Part shown: piece by piece, positions 1 to 11,103 of the stretch
How the letters are laid out: every line of letters starts with the position of its first letter
Position numbering within the stretch: the stretch's first letter is position 1
Assembly (NCBI GenBank): GCA_020356105.1
Contig: CP070634.1
Coordinates: forward strand, 911,646 to 963,332
Direction of reading: 5' to 3'
Length of the DNA stretch: 51,687 nucleotides
Source of the DNA: Rhodospirillales bacterium
GTDB lineage: Bacteria; Pseudomonadota; Alphaproteobacteria; UBA8366; JADFVY01
The notes under the pieces: generated by a model
Seen by the model: only the letters and a program-made list of their open reading frames with translations
Database searches by the model: none
What the model was told of the DNA's origin: nothing
Position numbers and translations under genes: made by a program

Positions 1-1242
1 CATGATCGTGTGCAGCGGGCGCTTGGAAGGCCCGATACGGTTCGGATGGTCGGGATCGATGCGGAAGCTCTCGCCGCGGTTCTGGAAATGCACGCCGGTG
101 ACCGGGCACAGGATGCCGCTGCCGAAGGAGTGGTAGACCGAGTTGATGAAGCTGACCGCGTTGAGGTCCCTGTCCACGACGCTGATATAGACGGTGTCGG
201 CGGTCTTCAGGCCGAGGTCGGGAATGCCGGGCATGGCGCGATCGAGGGTAATGTTGGCCCGCAAGGCCGCGGCCCAGTCCTTGGAGACCAGCTGGTCCGG
301 CGAGACCTTGAGCGTGCCGGGATCGGAGATGGCGGTATCGCGCACGGCGAACGCGATGCGCCCGGCCTCGATCTCGAGATGGGTGCGCTCCGCCGACAGC
401 GCGTCGTACTGCGCAAGGTCGAAACCTTCCAGGATGTTGAGCATGATCAGCGCGGTGACGCCCTGATTGTTCGGCGGGATCTGGTGGATCGTATAGCCTC
501 GGTAGTCGGTGGTGATCGGCGTCACGTAATCGCCCTCGGTGGCGGCGAAGTCGTCGGCCGTGTGCAGGCCGCCGACGGCCCGCAGCTTGGCCGCCATCGC
601 TTCGCCCACCGGGCCTTCGTAGAAGCCGTCGCGGCCCTTCTCGGCCACGGTCCGCAGGGTCTCGGCGAGCTTCGGCTGATAATGAAGCGCGCCCTCCTCC
701 GGCACCGCGCCGCCGGGCAGGAACAGTGCCCTCGCGTCGGCATCCCAGGAGACGGTCTCTTGCGCCCTGATCCAGTCGTAGCGGACCCGCGCATGCACCG
801 CATAGCCCTCGGCCGCATAGTGGATCGCCGGCGCCAGAAGCCGGTCCAGCCCCAGCCGTCCGTGATCGCGGTTCAGCCGGCACCAGGCCTCGATGGCGCC
901 CGGCACGGTCACCGAATGCGGGCTGTGCTGGACGATCGCATCGATGCCCCGCTCGCGGTACCAGTCGACCGTCGCCGCCGCCGGCGCGCGGCCGGAGCCG
1001 TTATAGGCGATCACTTCGGCGGTGCCTTTCGGGCAGAGCAGCGCAAACGCGTCGCCGCCGATGCCTGTCGATTGCGGCTCGACCACCGCCTGCACCGCCG
1101 CGGCGCAGATCGCCGCATCCATCGCGTTGCCGCCATCCTTCAGCACATCCAGCGCCGCCCCGGTGGACAGCGGGTGCGAGGTCGCGACCATGCCGTTGAC
1201 CGCATGAACGCAGGAGCGTCCGGGAATTTCGAAATCGCGCAT
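1..1242 (-). CDS. Gamma-glutamyltransferase family protein, 3' end cut by window edge
   Basis: Leftward gene of which the first 414 residues are visible; the C-terminal part lies beyond the window. The N-terminus has the family signature (ATSHPLSTGAALDVLKDGGN, then AMDAAI). Further on, DTVYISVVDRD contains the likely autoprocessing and nucleophilic Thr at residue 350. Family members are N-terminal nucleophile hydrolases that cleave themselves before this Thr and then hydrolyse or transfer gamma-glutamyl groups, for example from glutathione. No signal peptide is visible, so a cytoplasmic member of the family is more likely than a classical periplasmic enzyme. The ATG start at 1242 follows an AGGAGG ribosome-binding site. 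Related acylases share this fold, so the exact substrate is open. Confidence 0.88.
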   Translation of the reverse strand, partial: MRDFEIPGRSCVHAVNGMVATSHPLSTGAALDVLKDGGNAMDAAICAAAVQAVVEPQSTGIGGDAFALLCPKGTAEVIAYNGSGRAPAAATVDWYRERGIDAIVQHSPHSVTVPGAIEAWCRLNRDHGRLGLDRLLAPAIHYAAEGYAVHARVRYDWIRAQETVSWDADARALFLPGGAVPEEGALHYQPKLAETLRTVAEKGRDGFYEGPVGEAMAAKLRAVGGLHTADDFAATEGDYVTPITTDYRGYTIHQIPPNNQGVTALIMLNILEGFDLAQYDALSAERTHLEIEAGRIAFAVRDTAISDPGTLKVSPDQLVSKDWAAALRANITLDRAMPGIPDLGLKTADTVYISVVDRDLNAVSFINSVYHSFGSGILCPVTGVHFQNRGESFRIDPDHPNRIGPSKRPLHTIM

Positions 1243-1386
1243 GGGATGCCTCCTGGAACGGGGGTGCGGCGTCGGGGCCAGAACGCGGCGCCAGCCTAGC
1301 GGTGCGATGCCAAGCGCGCCAGACCCGTTTTCGGTGGGGTCGGCCCGTGGCGCCTGGTGTCGTTGTGGCCGGTGCCGGCGAGCAAT

Positions 1387-1427
1387 CTCATGCTTCGAGA
1401 CGCGCCCGCGCCGCTCCTCAGCATGAG
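1387..1427. repeat. Palindromic intergenic repeat, copy A
   Basis: CTCATGCT at 1387-1394 pairs perfectly with AGCATGAG at 1420-1427. Between them lies the sequence TCGAGACGCG...GCTCCTC. The complementary strand reads roughly CTCATGCTGAGGAGC...GTCTCGAAGCATGAG, a layout I recognise from dispersed palindromic repeats of alphaproteobacterial intergenic regions. It lies between two leftward genes. Confidence 0.55.
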
Positions 1428-1446
1428 GCCCCAACGCTTGTATCCG

Positions 1447-1485
1447 CACCCCGAGGAGGCGCGGAGCGCCGTCTCGTAGGGTGAG
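1447..1485. repeat. Palindromic intergenic repeat, copy B, inverted relative to copy A
   Basis: CACCC at 1447-1451 pairs with GGGTG at 1479-1483. An inner stem GGCGC-GGA-GCGCC lies at 1458-1470. The flanks GAGGAG and GTCTCG match the inner boxes of copy A on the opposite strand. This suggests a second, diverged copy of the same element placed about 20 bp away in inverse orientation. Confidence 0.5.
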
Positions 1486-1502
1486 GTCGCCCCGGTGCCC
1501 GA

Positions 1503-1522
1503 CCTGGCGCCATGGCGCCAGG
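1503..1522. terminator. Perfect 20-bp palindrome after the acuI-like gene
   Basis: Two 10-base arms, CCTGGCGCCA and TGGCGCCAGG, form a perfect palindrome five bases past the stop of the leftward gene ending at 1528. A hairpin would need to open a few central pairs. No clear U tract follows, so its role as a terminator is a guess from position. Confidence 0.4.
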
Positions 1523-1527
1523 AGGCT

Positions 1528-2523
1528 TCAGGAGAGCTTGACTACCGTACGGCCGCGGACCTGGCCTTTCAGGACCTTCGCGCCGGCCGCCATCGCCTCT
1601 TCGAGCCCGATCTCCTCGATCATCGACTCCAGCCTGTCCATCGGCAAGTCGTGGCCGATCCGCTCCCAGGCGCGCAGCCGCTCCTCATAGGGCTGCATGA
1701 CCGAGTCGATGCCGAGCAGCTTGACGCCGCGCAGGATGAAGGGCAGCACGTTGGTCTCGATCTTGATGCCGCCAGCATTGCCGCAGGCGGCGATCGGTGC
1801 GCCGTAGGCCATCTGCCCGATCAGCCGCGACAACGTCGCGCCGCCGACAGTGTCGATGGCGCCGCCCCACACGGCGCTTTCCATCGGCTTGCCGGACGGC
1901 TCCGACAGCGCCTCGCGCGCGACGATCTCCGTCGCCCCCAGCGACCTCAGATAGTCGTGCGTCTCGGCGCGGCCGGTGACCGCGGCGACCTCGTAGCCAA
2001 GCTTGCCGAGGATCGCGATGGCGACCGAACCGACGCCGCCGGCGGCGCCGGTGACGACGATCTTGCCGGACCCGGGCGCGACACCGTGATCCTCCAGCGC
2101 CAGCACGCAGAGCATGGCGGTGAAGCCGGCGGTGCCGACCGCCATCGCCTGGCGCGCATCGAGCCGCTTCGGCAGCGGCACCAGCCAGTCGCCCCTGACG
2201 CGCGCCTTGCCGGCAAGCCCGCCCCAGTGGATCTCGCCGACCCGCCAGCCGGTCAGCACCACCTTGTCACCGGGCGCGTAGCGGGCATGATGCGACTGCG
2301 CGACGGTGCCGGCGAAATCGATGCCCGGTACATGCGGATAGTCGCGCACCAGCCGGCCGAGTCCGTTCAGGATTAGCCCGTCCTTGTAGTTGACGCCGGA
2401 ATATTCGACCCGGACGGTAACGTCGCCCTCCGGCAGGTCGGCTTCGGAGAGCTCCTTGATCTCGCCGGCAACCGTGCCGTCGGCCTCGGTCAGAACGAGT
2501 GCGGAAAAACGGTCTTCGGCCAT
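1528..2523 (-). CDS. acuI: AcuI/YhdH-type NADPH-dependent acrylyl-CoA reductase-like oxidoreductase
   Basis: A 331-residue medium-chain dehydrogenase/reductase. It has a GroES-like N-terminal half (EYSGVNYKDGL at 41-50, HVPGIDFAGTV at 64-73) and a Rossmann nucleotide-binding loop GAAGGVGSVA at 159-168. Zinc ligands of the alcohol dehydrogenase branch are absent, as usual in the YhdH/YhfP/AcuI branch. AcuI enzymes reduce acrylyl-CoA to propionyl-CoA with NADPH and serve in 3-hydroxypropionate or DMSP metabolism or in acrylyl-CoA detoxification. The ATG at 2523 follows GGAGGCGATCACC. It stands alone, and the palindrome at 1503-1522 may end the transcript. The subfamily is well supported; the precise substrate is inferred. 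Confidence 0.85.
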   Translation of the reverse strand: MAEDRFSALVLTEADGTVAGEIKELSEADLPEGDVTVRVEYSGVNYKDGLILNGLGRLVRDYPHVPGIDFAGTVAQSHHARYAPGDKVVLTGWRVGEIHWGGLAGKARVRGDWLVPLPKRLDARQAMAVGTAGFTAMLCVLALEDHGVAPGSGKIVVTGAAGGVGSVAIAILGKLGYEVAAVTGRAETHDYLRSLGATEIVAREALSEPSGKPMESAVWGGAIDTVGGATLSRLIGQMAYGAPIAACGNAGGIKIETNVLPFILRGVKLLGIDSVMQPYEERLRAWERIGHDLPMDRLESMIEEIGLEEAMAAGAKVLKGQVRGRTVVKLS

Positions 2524-2737
2524 GGTGATCGCCTCCTGTCCGGTTGTTTGCCCGCCTTGCCGGGCGGTATAGCTTCTGCGCCGCCGCGGGGCAAGCGCGA
2601 GAGGATCGAAACGCGCCCTGAAACCCGCGGAAAACGCCGGTGCATGGGGTCGTGCCGCCGGTTTCGCCGCGACCGCATCGATTTCGCTACGCCGGCCGGC
2701 GGTCGATGCGTATCATCGGCGCGGACAAGGACGGGCG

Positions 2738-4993
2738 ATGCGCCAAGAGGATTGGGGAATGCTGTCTCTCTATACGATCACACTGGGGCTGAGCGCCCTG
2801 CTGCTGTTCTGGGTGCAGCCGCTCTATGCGCGGATGATGCTGCCGCTGCTGGGCGGCGCGCCTGCGGTCTGGATCACCGCGATGCTGTTCTTCCAGGCCG
2901 CGCTGCTGGCCGGCTACCTCTATGCGCACCTGTCGGTCCGATGGCTGGGGCTCAAGCGACAGTCGCTGCTGCACGGCGTCGTGCTCGTTGTGGCGCTCGT
3001 CGCCCTGCCCGTGGCGCTGCCGGCGGGCTGGATACCGCCTGCGGCGGCGATGCCGGCAGGCTGGCAGCTTGCGCTGATGGCGGTCGGCGTCGGACTGCCG
3101 TTCTTTGCGGTTTCGGCCACCGCGCCGCTGTTGCAGCGCTGGTTCGCGCATACGGGTCACGCGGCTTCGGCCAATCCCTATTTTCTTTATGGCGCCAGCA
3201 ACATCGGCAGCATCGCCGCGCTGATCGGCTATCCGCTGCTGTTCGAACCGGGCATGGGGCTCGACCGGCAGAGCCTCGTCTGGACGGGCTTTTATCTGGC
3301 GTTGATCGGCCTGATCGGTCTGTGTGGGCTGTTCCTGTGGCGCCGCTATATCGCCGAGCCGCCGGGCATCGAGGGAGAGGAGCTGACCCTGGCGCCGGAC
3401 ATCACCTGGCGTCGTCGGCTGTGGTGGATCGCGCTTGCCTTCGCGCCGTCGAGCCTGATGCTGGGGGCGACGCTGCACATCTCGACAGACCTTGCCGCGG
3501 TCCCGCTGCTCTGGGTCCTGCCGCTCGCCTTCTATCTGCTCAGCTTCGTGATCGTGTTTGCGCGGCGGCCTGTCGTGCCGCACCGCTGGATGCTGGTGCT
3601 GCAGGTGCCGGCGCTGATCCTGCTGGCGGTGGCGATGTCCTGGGACATCGCCGGGGCATGGGGCGAGATCGCGATCCATCTCGTCGCATTCTTCTTCATC
3701 GCCACCGCGTGCCACGGCGAACTCGCGGCGCGTCGCCCGACAGCGGAGCACCTGACCGAATTCTACCTGTGGATGGCAGTCGGCGGCGTGCTCGGCGGGG
3801 TGTTCAACGGGGCGATCGCGCCGCTGCTGTTCAATTCGGTGCTCGAGTATCCGCTGATGATCGCAGCGGTGGCGCTGCTGCGGCCGTGGAGCGCGGTCGG
3901 CGGACGGCGCGCATTGCTGCTCGACATCGCGCTGCCGGGGGGGCTGGCGCTTGTCGCGCTGGGGCTTCCGCTGGCCTTTCAATACGGGCCCGGCGGCCGC
4001 GGCACGGCCGTTGCCGTCGTCACCTACTCGATCGCCGTCGGCATCACGATCGGCTTCGCGCTGATGGGCCGGCCGCTGCGCCTGGCGCTGGGCCTCGCCA
4101 TTCTGCTGGCGGCCGGGCCGACGGTGCTGGCGCAATCCGGCATCGCAGGGGAATTCCAGCGCCTGACGCTGCTACGCGAACGCAGCTTCTTCGGCGTCCA
4201 CCGGGTCATGCTGCAGCCGGACCCGCCGCGCGCGCACCTCCTGATGCACGGAACCACGTTGCATGGCGCCCAATTCGTGGATCACGGCATGCGCCGGCAA
4301 ATGCCGACCTATTATCACCCGGAAGGGCCGGTGGGTGCGGTGTTCCGCAGTTTTTCGCCGCAGCGATTTCGGCGTGTCGGCGTGGTCGGGCTTGGCGCCG
4401 GCAGTCTCGCCTGCTATGCGCAGGACGGTCAGGACTGGACCTTCTTCGAGATCGACCCGACCGTGGTGCGGATCGCCCGAAACGAGGAATATTTCACCTA
4501 TCTGGCCGACTGCAAACCGGATGCGACAATGCGCCTGGGCGACGCGCGCCTCTCGCTCGAGCAATTTCCGGACGGCACCTTCGACCTCTTCGTCCTCGAC
4601 GCATTTTCGTCCGATGCGATCCCGGTGCACCTGCTGACCGTCGAGGCGTTCCGCCTGTACCGCCGCAAGCTCTCGCCGCGTGGCGTGCTGCTGGTCCATA
4701 TCTCGAACCAGTTCCTGGATCTCGAACCGGTGATCGGCCGGATCACCCTGGAAACGGGATTGTTCGGCGTGGTCCGGTACGACAGCGAGATCGCAGAAGC
4801 CGAGATCGTCTCATCGCTGCGGGTGCCCTCGATCTGGACGGTCATGGCGCGACGGCCGAACGATATCGCCGAGCTAGCGCCCGATCTGCGCTGGGACCCC
4901 TTGCGCGGCGCCAACGCCCCGCTATGGACCGACGATCACGTAAATATCGTGCGCGCCCTGATCCTGCCCGACCTCTTCGGCGGCGACAGCTAG
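2738..4993 (+). CDS. Membrane protein fused to a spermidine-synthase-like domain
   Basis: About 751 residues. The first roughly 480 residues are a string of hydrophobic helices, of the kind annotated as fused MFS/spermidine synthase proteins. The C-terminal third is a Rossmann methyltransferase-like fold with a glycine-rich loop GVVGLGAGSLA near residue 545, an acidic ligand motif FFEIDP near 568 and VLDAFSSDAIPVHL near 618, as in aminopropyltransferases. Real polyamine synthesis is unproven because many such fusions act on unknown substrates. A second possible start, ATG 2759, has a better placed AGAGG. The stop codon TAG overlaps the stop codon of the converging ygfZ gene by four bases (CTAG at 4990-4993). 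Confidence 0.82.
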   Translation: MRQEDWGMLSLYTITLGLSALLLFWVQPLYARMMLPLLGGAPAVWITAMLFFQAALLAGYLYAHLSVRWLGLKRQSLLHGVVLVVALVALPVALPAGWIPPAAAMPAGWQLALMAVGVGLPFFAVSATAPLLQRWFAHTGHAASANPYFLYGASNIGSIAALIGYPLLFEPGMGLDRQSLVWTGFYLALIGLIGLCGLFLWRRYIAEPPGIEGEELTLAPDITWRRRLWWIALAFAPSSLMLGATLHISTDLAAVPLLWVLPLAFYLLSFVIVFARRPVVPHRWMLVLQVPALILLAVAMSWDIAGAWGEIAIHLVAFFFIATACHGELAARRPTAEHLTEFYLWMAVGGVLGGVFNGAIAPLLFNSVLEYPLMIAAVALLRPWSAVGGRRALLLDIALPGGLALVALGLPLAFQYGPGGRGTAVAVVTYSIAVGITIGFALMGRPLRLALGLAILLAAGPTVLAQSGIAGEFQRLTLLRERSFFGVHRVMLQPDPPRAHLLMHGTTLHGAQFVDHGMRRQMPTYYHPEGPVGAVFRSFSPQRFRRVGVVGLGAGSLACYAQDGQDWTFFEIDPTVVRIARNEEYFTYLADCKPDATMRLGDARLSLEQFPDGTFDLFVLDAFSSDAIPVHLLTVEAFRLYRRKLSPRGVLLVHISNQFLDLEPVIGRITLETGLFGVVRYDSEIAEAEIVSSLRVPSIWTVMARRPNDIAELAPDLRWDPLRGANAPLWTDDHVNIVRALILPDLFGGDS

Positions 4994-5898
4994 GATTGCG
5001 GCTCTGGGATCTGCCAAGGCGCCTCGCGCAGGGTCAGCGTCGCGCTCCCGGCTTCGAATGTCGGCATCTGGCCGTCCGCCGCGACATGCTCCAGCCGGAT
5101 CAGCGCGAGCCCCAGGCCGTCGCGCGACGAGCGCATTTCCCCCGCCTCCTTGCCGTTGCGCATCAGCATCACGCCCGGCGCCGGCGCCTCGCCCGACACC
5201 GCCACCGGCATCAGGCGCTTCTTGACCAGGCCACGATACCTGGTCCGGGCCGTCAGTTCCTGGCCCATATAGCAACCCTTGTCCCAGTCGACGCCGTTCA
5301 GCGCATCGAAATTGCTCTCCAGCAGGATCGACTTCTCGACGACCAGATCCTTGCTGCCGTCGGGCAGACCGAGTTCGAGCCGCATGCGGTCGTAATCGTC
5401 CGGCGTCGCGGCCGCGAAACCCAGCCCCTCGAGCAATTCGGCCGCGCGGTCCGCCGGCAGGATCGCACGCGCCCCCGCCGCGACCAGGCGCGGATCGATA
5501 TAGACCACGCCGCCCTCCATGGCGCGCGCGGCGCCGGGCGTTTCCGACACCCCGAGCAGGGATCCGACATCGTCGCCCCATAACGCCAACACGCAAAGGT
5601 GATCCGCGATTCCCAGCTCGACCGCCGAACGGAGCTTGAACTTGTGCAGCCGACGGCCGAGATCCATCAGCCTCTCATGCCCCTCGCAGTCCAGACAGAG
5701 CGCTTCGCCGACCTCGGCGATGAAGAAGTCATGCAGATACTTGCCCTGCGGTGTGAGGAACGCCGACCACAGCGCATGCCCCGCATCGACCCGCATCACA
5801 TCGTTGGATACCAGGCCCTGCAGAAATTCCCGGCGGTCGGTGCCGCCGACGGTAAGCACACCGCGGTGTGCAAGGGGCGTGTAGAACCGTTTCGTCAT
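4990..5898 (-). CDS. ygfZ: YgfZ/GcvT-like folate-binding protein
   Basis: About 302 residues from ATG 5898; a TTG seven codons upstream is an alternative. The family hallmark KGCYMGQE lies near residues 206-213, followed by LTARTRYRGLVKKRL. YgfZ proteins bind folate, resemble the glycine cleavage T-protein, and support iron-sulfur enzymes such as the tRNA methylthiotransferase MiaB. There is no amine-methyltransferase operon around it, which fits YgfZ rather than GcvT. It is divergent from the dihydroorotase gene, with a 187-bp shared upstream region. Confidence 0.9.
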   Translation of the reverse strand: MTKRFYTPLAHRGVLTVGGTDRREFLQGLVSNDVMRVDAGHALWSAFLTPQGKYLHDFFIAEVGEALCLDCEGHERLMDLGRRLHKFKLRSAVELGIADHLCVLALWGDDVGSLLGVSETPGAARAMEGGVVYIDPRLVAAGARAILPADRAAELLEGLGFAAATPDDYDRMRLELGLPDGSKDLVVEKSILLESNFDALNGVDWDKGCYMGQELTARTRYRGLVKKRLMPVAVSGEAPAPGVMLMRNGKEAGEMRSSRDGLGLALIRLEHVAADGQMPTFEAGSATLTLREAPWQIPEPQS

Positions 5899-6085
5899 GT
5901 TCCCGGTCGTCTTGTTCAATCAGCAACCCGCCACACCAGATAGGGGCTGATGCCAACGGTGGCAAGCGGCCGGCGCGACCCGACTTAGCGGTTTGCAGCG
6001 CCGCAATCTGGCATTACCCTTGGCGGGGCGGCGCAGATGCGGCCCCGCACCGAATGGCTTTGCGATCTGGGACCTGTCTTGCGTC

Positions 6086-7423
6086 ATGGCTGAACATCTC
6101 GATCTGATCATCCGCGGCGGCACATGCCTGACGCCGGCAGGCCGGCTGGACACGGACATCGGTGTTTCCGGAGGACGAATCACCGCCATCGGTGATCTCG
6201 CCGCGGCATCAGCGGACACCGTGCTCGATGCGAAAGGCCTGCACGTCCTGCCGGGCGTGATCGACAGCCAGGTCCATTTCCGCGAACCCGGCAACGAACA
6301 CAAGGAAGACCTCGAGAGCGGCACCCGGGCCGCCATCATGGGCGGCGTTACGGCCGTGTTCGAAATGCCGAACACCAATCCGCCGACGGTGTCGACGGCC
6401 GACCTGACCGACAAGATCAAGCGGGCCGGCGGGCGGGCCTGGTGCGATTTCGCGTTCTTCATCGGCGCGGCCAAGGAGAACGTCAACCGACTGGCCGGCC
6501 TTGAGCAGCTGACCGGGTGCTGCGGCATCAAGGTGTTCATGGGATCGTCGACCGGCTCGCTGCTGGTGGCCGAGAAGCACGTGCTGCGCGAGGTGATGTC
6601 ACGTGGACGGCGTCGGATCGCGATCCACGCCGAGGACGAGGAGCGTCTGAAAGCCCGCTATGAATACGCACTCGACGGCGGCAAGCCCTACTGCCATCCG
6701 ATCTGGCGCGACGAGGAGACGGCGCTTCTCGCAACCCGGCGGGCCCTGGAACTGGCGGGCGAGACCCGGCGCCGCATCCACATCCTGCATGTCACCACGG
6801 CGGCGGAAATGGGTCTGTTGGCACAGCACAAGGATCTTGCGACCGTCGAGGTGACGCCGCAGCACCTCACGCTGGCGGCACCGGAGGCTTACAACCGGCT
6901 CGGCACGTTGGCGCAGATGAACCCGCCGATCCGTGACGAAAAGCAGCGCATCGGATTGTGGAAGGCCGTCGCGTCGGGCGTCGTCGACGTGATCGGCTCC
7001 GACCATGCGCCGCACACGCTCGAGGAAAAAGAGAAACCCTATCCCGAGAGCCCTTCTGGAATGCCGGGCGTACAGACGCTCGTCCCCGTCATGCTGAACC
7101 ACGTGCATGAGGGCCGACTGACGCTGGAGCGTTTCGTCGACCTTACCGCGGCCGGGCCGGCGCGCATCTACAATGTCGCCCGCAAGGGTCGGATCGCAGT
7201 CGGCTTCGACGCCGATTTCACCATCGTCGACCTTAAGGCCAAGCGGACGATCACCGCCGACTGGATCGTCAGCAAATGCGGCTGGACGCCGTTCGACGGC
7301 ATGGCGGTGACCGGCTGGCCGGCGGCCACCGTGATCCGCGGCCGTATCGTCATGCGCGAGGACGAAACCCAGGGAGACCCGATCGGCCGTACCGTGCCGT
7401 TCATCGATACCGGCGCCCGTTAG
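6086..7423 (+). CDS. pyrC: Dihydroorotase-like amidohydrolase (Gln in place of first metal-site His)
   Basis: 445 residues from ATG 6086. An in-frame extension back to 5993 looks non-coding (Arg-rich, no family similarity). The protein has the amidohydrolase layout: DSQVHFREPG at 60-69, the candidate carbamylated Lys149 in IKVFMGSSTG, HAEDE, the His of HILHVTT and the catalytic Asp306 in GSDHAPHT. Dihydroorotase converts carbamoyl-aspartate to dihydroorotate in pyrimidine synthesis. The usual D-x-H-x-H motif is D-S-Q-V-H here, so the first metal-ligand His is Gln62. I recall the same change in other alphaproteobacterial dihydroorotases but could not check. Alternatives are a hydantoinase or allantoinase, or a non-catalytic PyrC-like partner of PyrB. 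Confidence 0.82.
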   Translation: MAEHLDLIIRGGTCLTPAGRLDTDIGVSGGRITAIGDLAAASADTVLDAKGLHVLPGVIDSQVHFREPGNEHKEDLESGTRAAIMGGVTAVFEMPNTNPPTVSTADLTDKIKRAGGRAWCDFAFFIGAAKENVNRLAGLEQLTGCCGIKVFMGSSTGSLLVAEKHVLREVMSRGRRRIAIHAEDEERLKARYEYALDGGKPYCHPIWRDEETALLATRRALELAGETRRRIHILHVTTAAEMGLLAQHKDLATVEVTPQHLTLAAPEAYNRLGTLAQMNPPIRDEKQRIGLWKAVASGVVDVIGSDHAPHTLEEKEKPYPESPSGMPGVQTLVPVMLNHVHEGRLTLERFVDLTAAGPARIYNVARKGRIAVGFDADFTIVDLKAKRTITADWIVSKCGWTPFDGMAVTGWPAATVIRGRIVMREDETQGDPIGRTVPFIDTGAR

Positions 7424-7430
7424 GCGCCGG
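7410..7430. terminator. Hairpin overlapping the pyrC stop codon
   Basis: CCGGCGCC at 7410-7417 and GGCGCCGG at 7423-7430 form a perfect 8-bp stem with loop CGTTA. The TAG stop (7421-7423) sits in the loop and at the stem edge. There is no long T tract, so this is a possible terminator or mRNA end between two converging genes. Confidence 0.4.
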
Positions 7431-7490
7431 CGTCTATTGGCGGCCGGACACCGGGTCACCGCAACGCTCTCCGGTCCTCGGCAGGCGGGT

Positions 7491-8294
7491 TCATGCGATG
7501 GCGACGTCGAGGACCATCATCACCGCGAACCCGACAAGCACCCCAAACGTCGCCGCGGTTTCGTGGCCGTTACGGTGGGTTTCGGGAATGACCTCGTGGC
7601 TGATCACGAACAGCATCGCACCGGCGGAAAAGGCCAGCGCATGCGAAAGCAGGGCGGCCGAGAGGGACACCACGCCGGCGCCGACGAAACCGCCGACGGT
7701 TTCCACAAGACCGGTCAACAGCGCCACCGATATTGCTGCCGCCGAACCATAGCCGAGCGCCAGCATGGCCAGCGCGACGGCAAACCCCTCGGGCAGGTTC
7801 TGCAAGAAGATCGCGGTGGTCAGGGCCAGCCCGTTGCCGACGTCACCGCCCCCGAAACCGACGCCGACCGCCAGCCCCTCGGGAAAGTTGTGCACGGTGA
7901 TCGCGATAACGAAGAGCCAGAGCCCGGTAACCCTCGAAACCTCCAGGCCTTCGCGCCCCTTTACGAAATGCTCATGAGGCAGCGTCCGGTGGACCAGCCA
8001 CAGCAGCCCTCCTCCCGCGAGGATGCCGATGGCGACACTCAACGCGGCCAGCCTCTCCGATCCCGCCTGCGCGGCACCGGCCTCGATTGCCGGCAGAACC
8101 AATGAAAAGGCGGTGGCGCCCAGCATCAGCCCGGCAGCGACGCCCAGCATCGTGTCGTTCACTCGTTGCGAGACGGACCGGATGACGAGCACCGGCACGG
8201 CGCCGATTCCTGCCGCAAGGCCGGCAATCAAGCTTGCCAGGATGCCGGCCTCAATGAGCGACAGGGACGCGAAATACGACTCGATCGTGGTCAT
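7491..8294 (-). CDS. ZIP family divalent metal transporter (GufA/ZupT-like)
   Basis: 267 residues with eight or so hydrophobic segments. The metal-site motif of TM4 is HNFPEG at 135-140. The TM5 motif is QNLPEG at 165-170, with Gln where ZupT has His, as I recall for GufA-like members. A later HEVIPETH motif completes the site. ZIP proteins move zinc, iron or manganese into the cytoplasm across the inner membrane. A His-rich loop (HEHF near 107) is short. It is a monocistronic gene between converging pyrC and the ppdK operon. The metal cannot be predicted. Confidence 0.87.
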   Translation of the reverse strand: MTTIESYFASLSLIEAGILASLIAGLAAGIGAVPVLVIRSVSQRVNDTMLGVAAGLMLGATAFSLVLPAIEAGAAQAGSERLAALSVAIGILAGGGLLWLVHRTLPHEHFVKGREGLEVSRVTGLWLFVIAITVHNFPEGLAVGVGFGGGDVGNGLALTTAIFLQNLPEGFAVALAMLALGYGSAAAISVALLTGLVETVGGFVGAGVVSLSAALLSHALAFSAGAMLFVISHEVIPETHRNGHETAATFGVLVGFAVMMVLDVAIA

Positions 8295-8395
8295 GAATGT
8301 CGCATGGGGTCGAGGGATGATCGCTGAAGCCGTCCCAACGGCAGCACGCCACGGGGTCTCGCCGCCCCGCCCCCATCATGCCCTGGTGACAGTGC

Positions 8396-11095
<2,700 letters not shown>

Positions 11096-11103
11096 CTTGT
11101 CCG

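Noticed and set aside
2548..5583. A roughly 1000-residue open frame on the plus strand
   Set aside because: It overlaps two well-supported genes in another frame and strand. Its product is Arg- and Ala-rich with no domain, as expected of GC-rich shadow frames.
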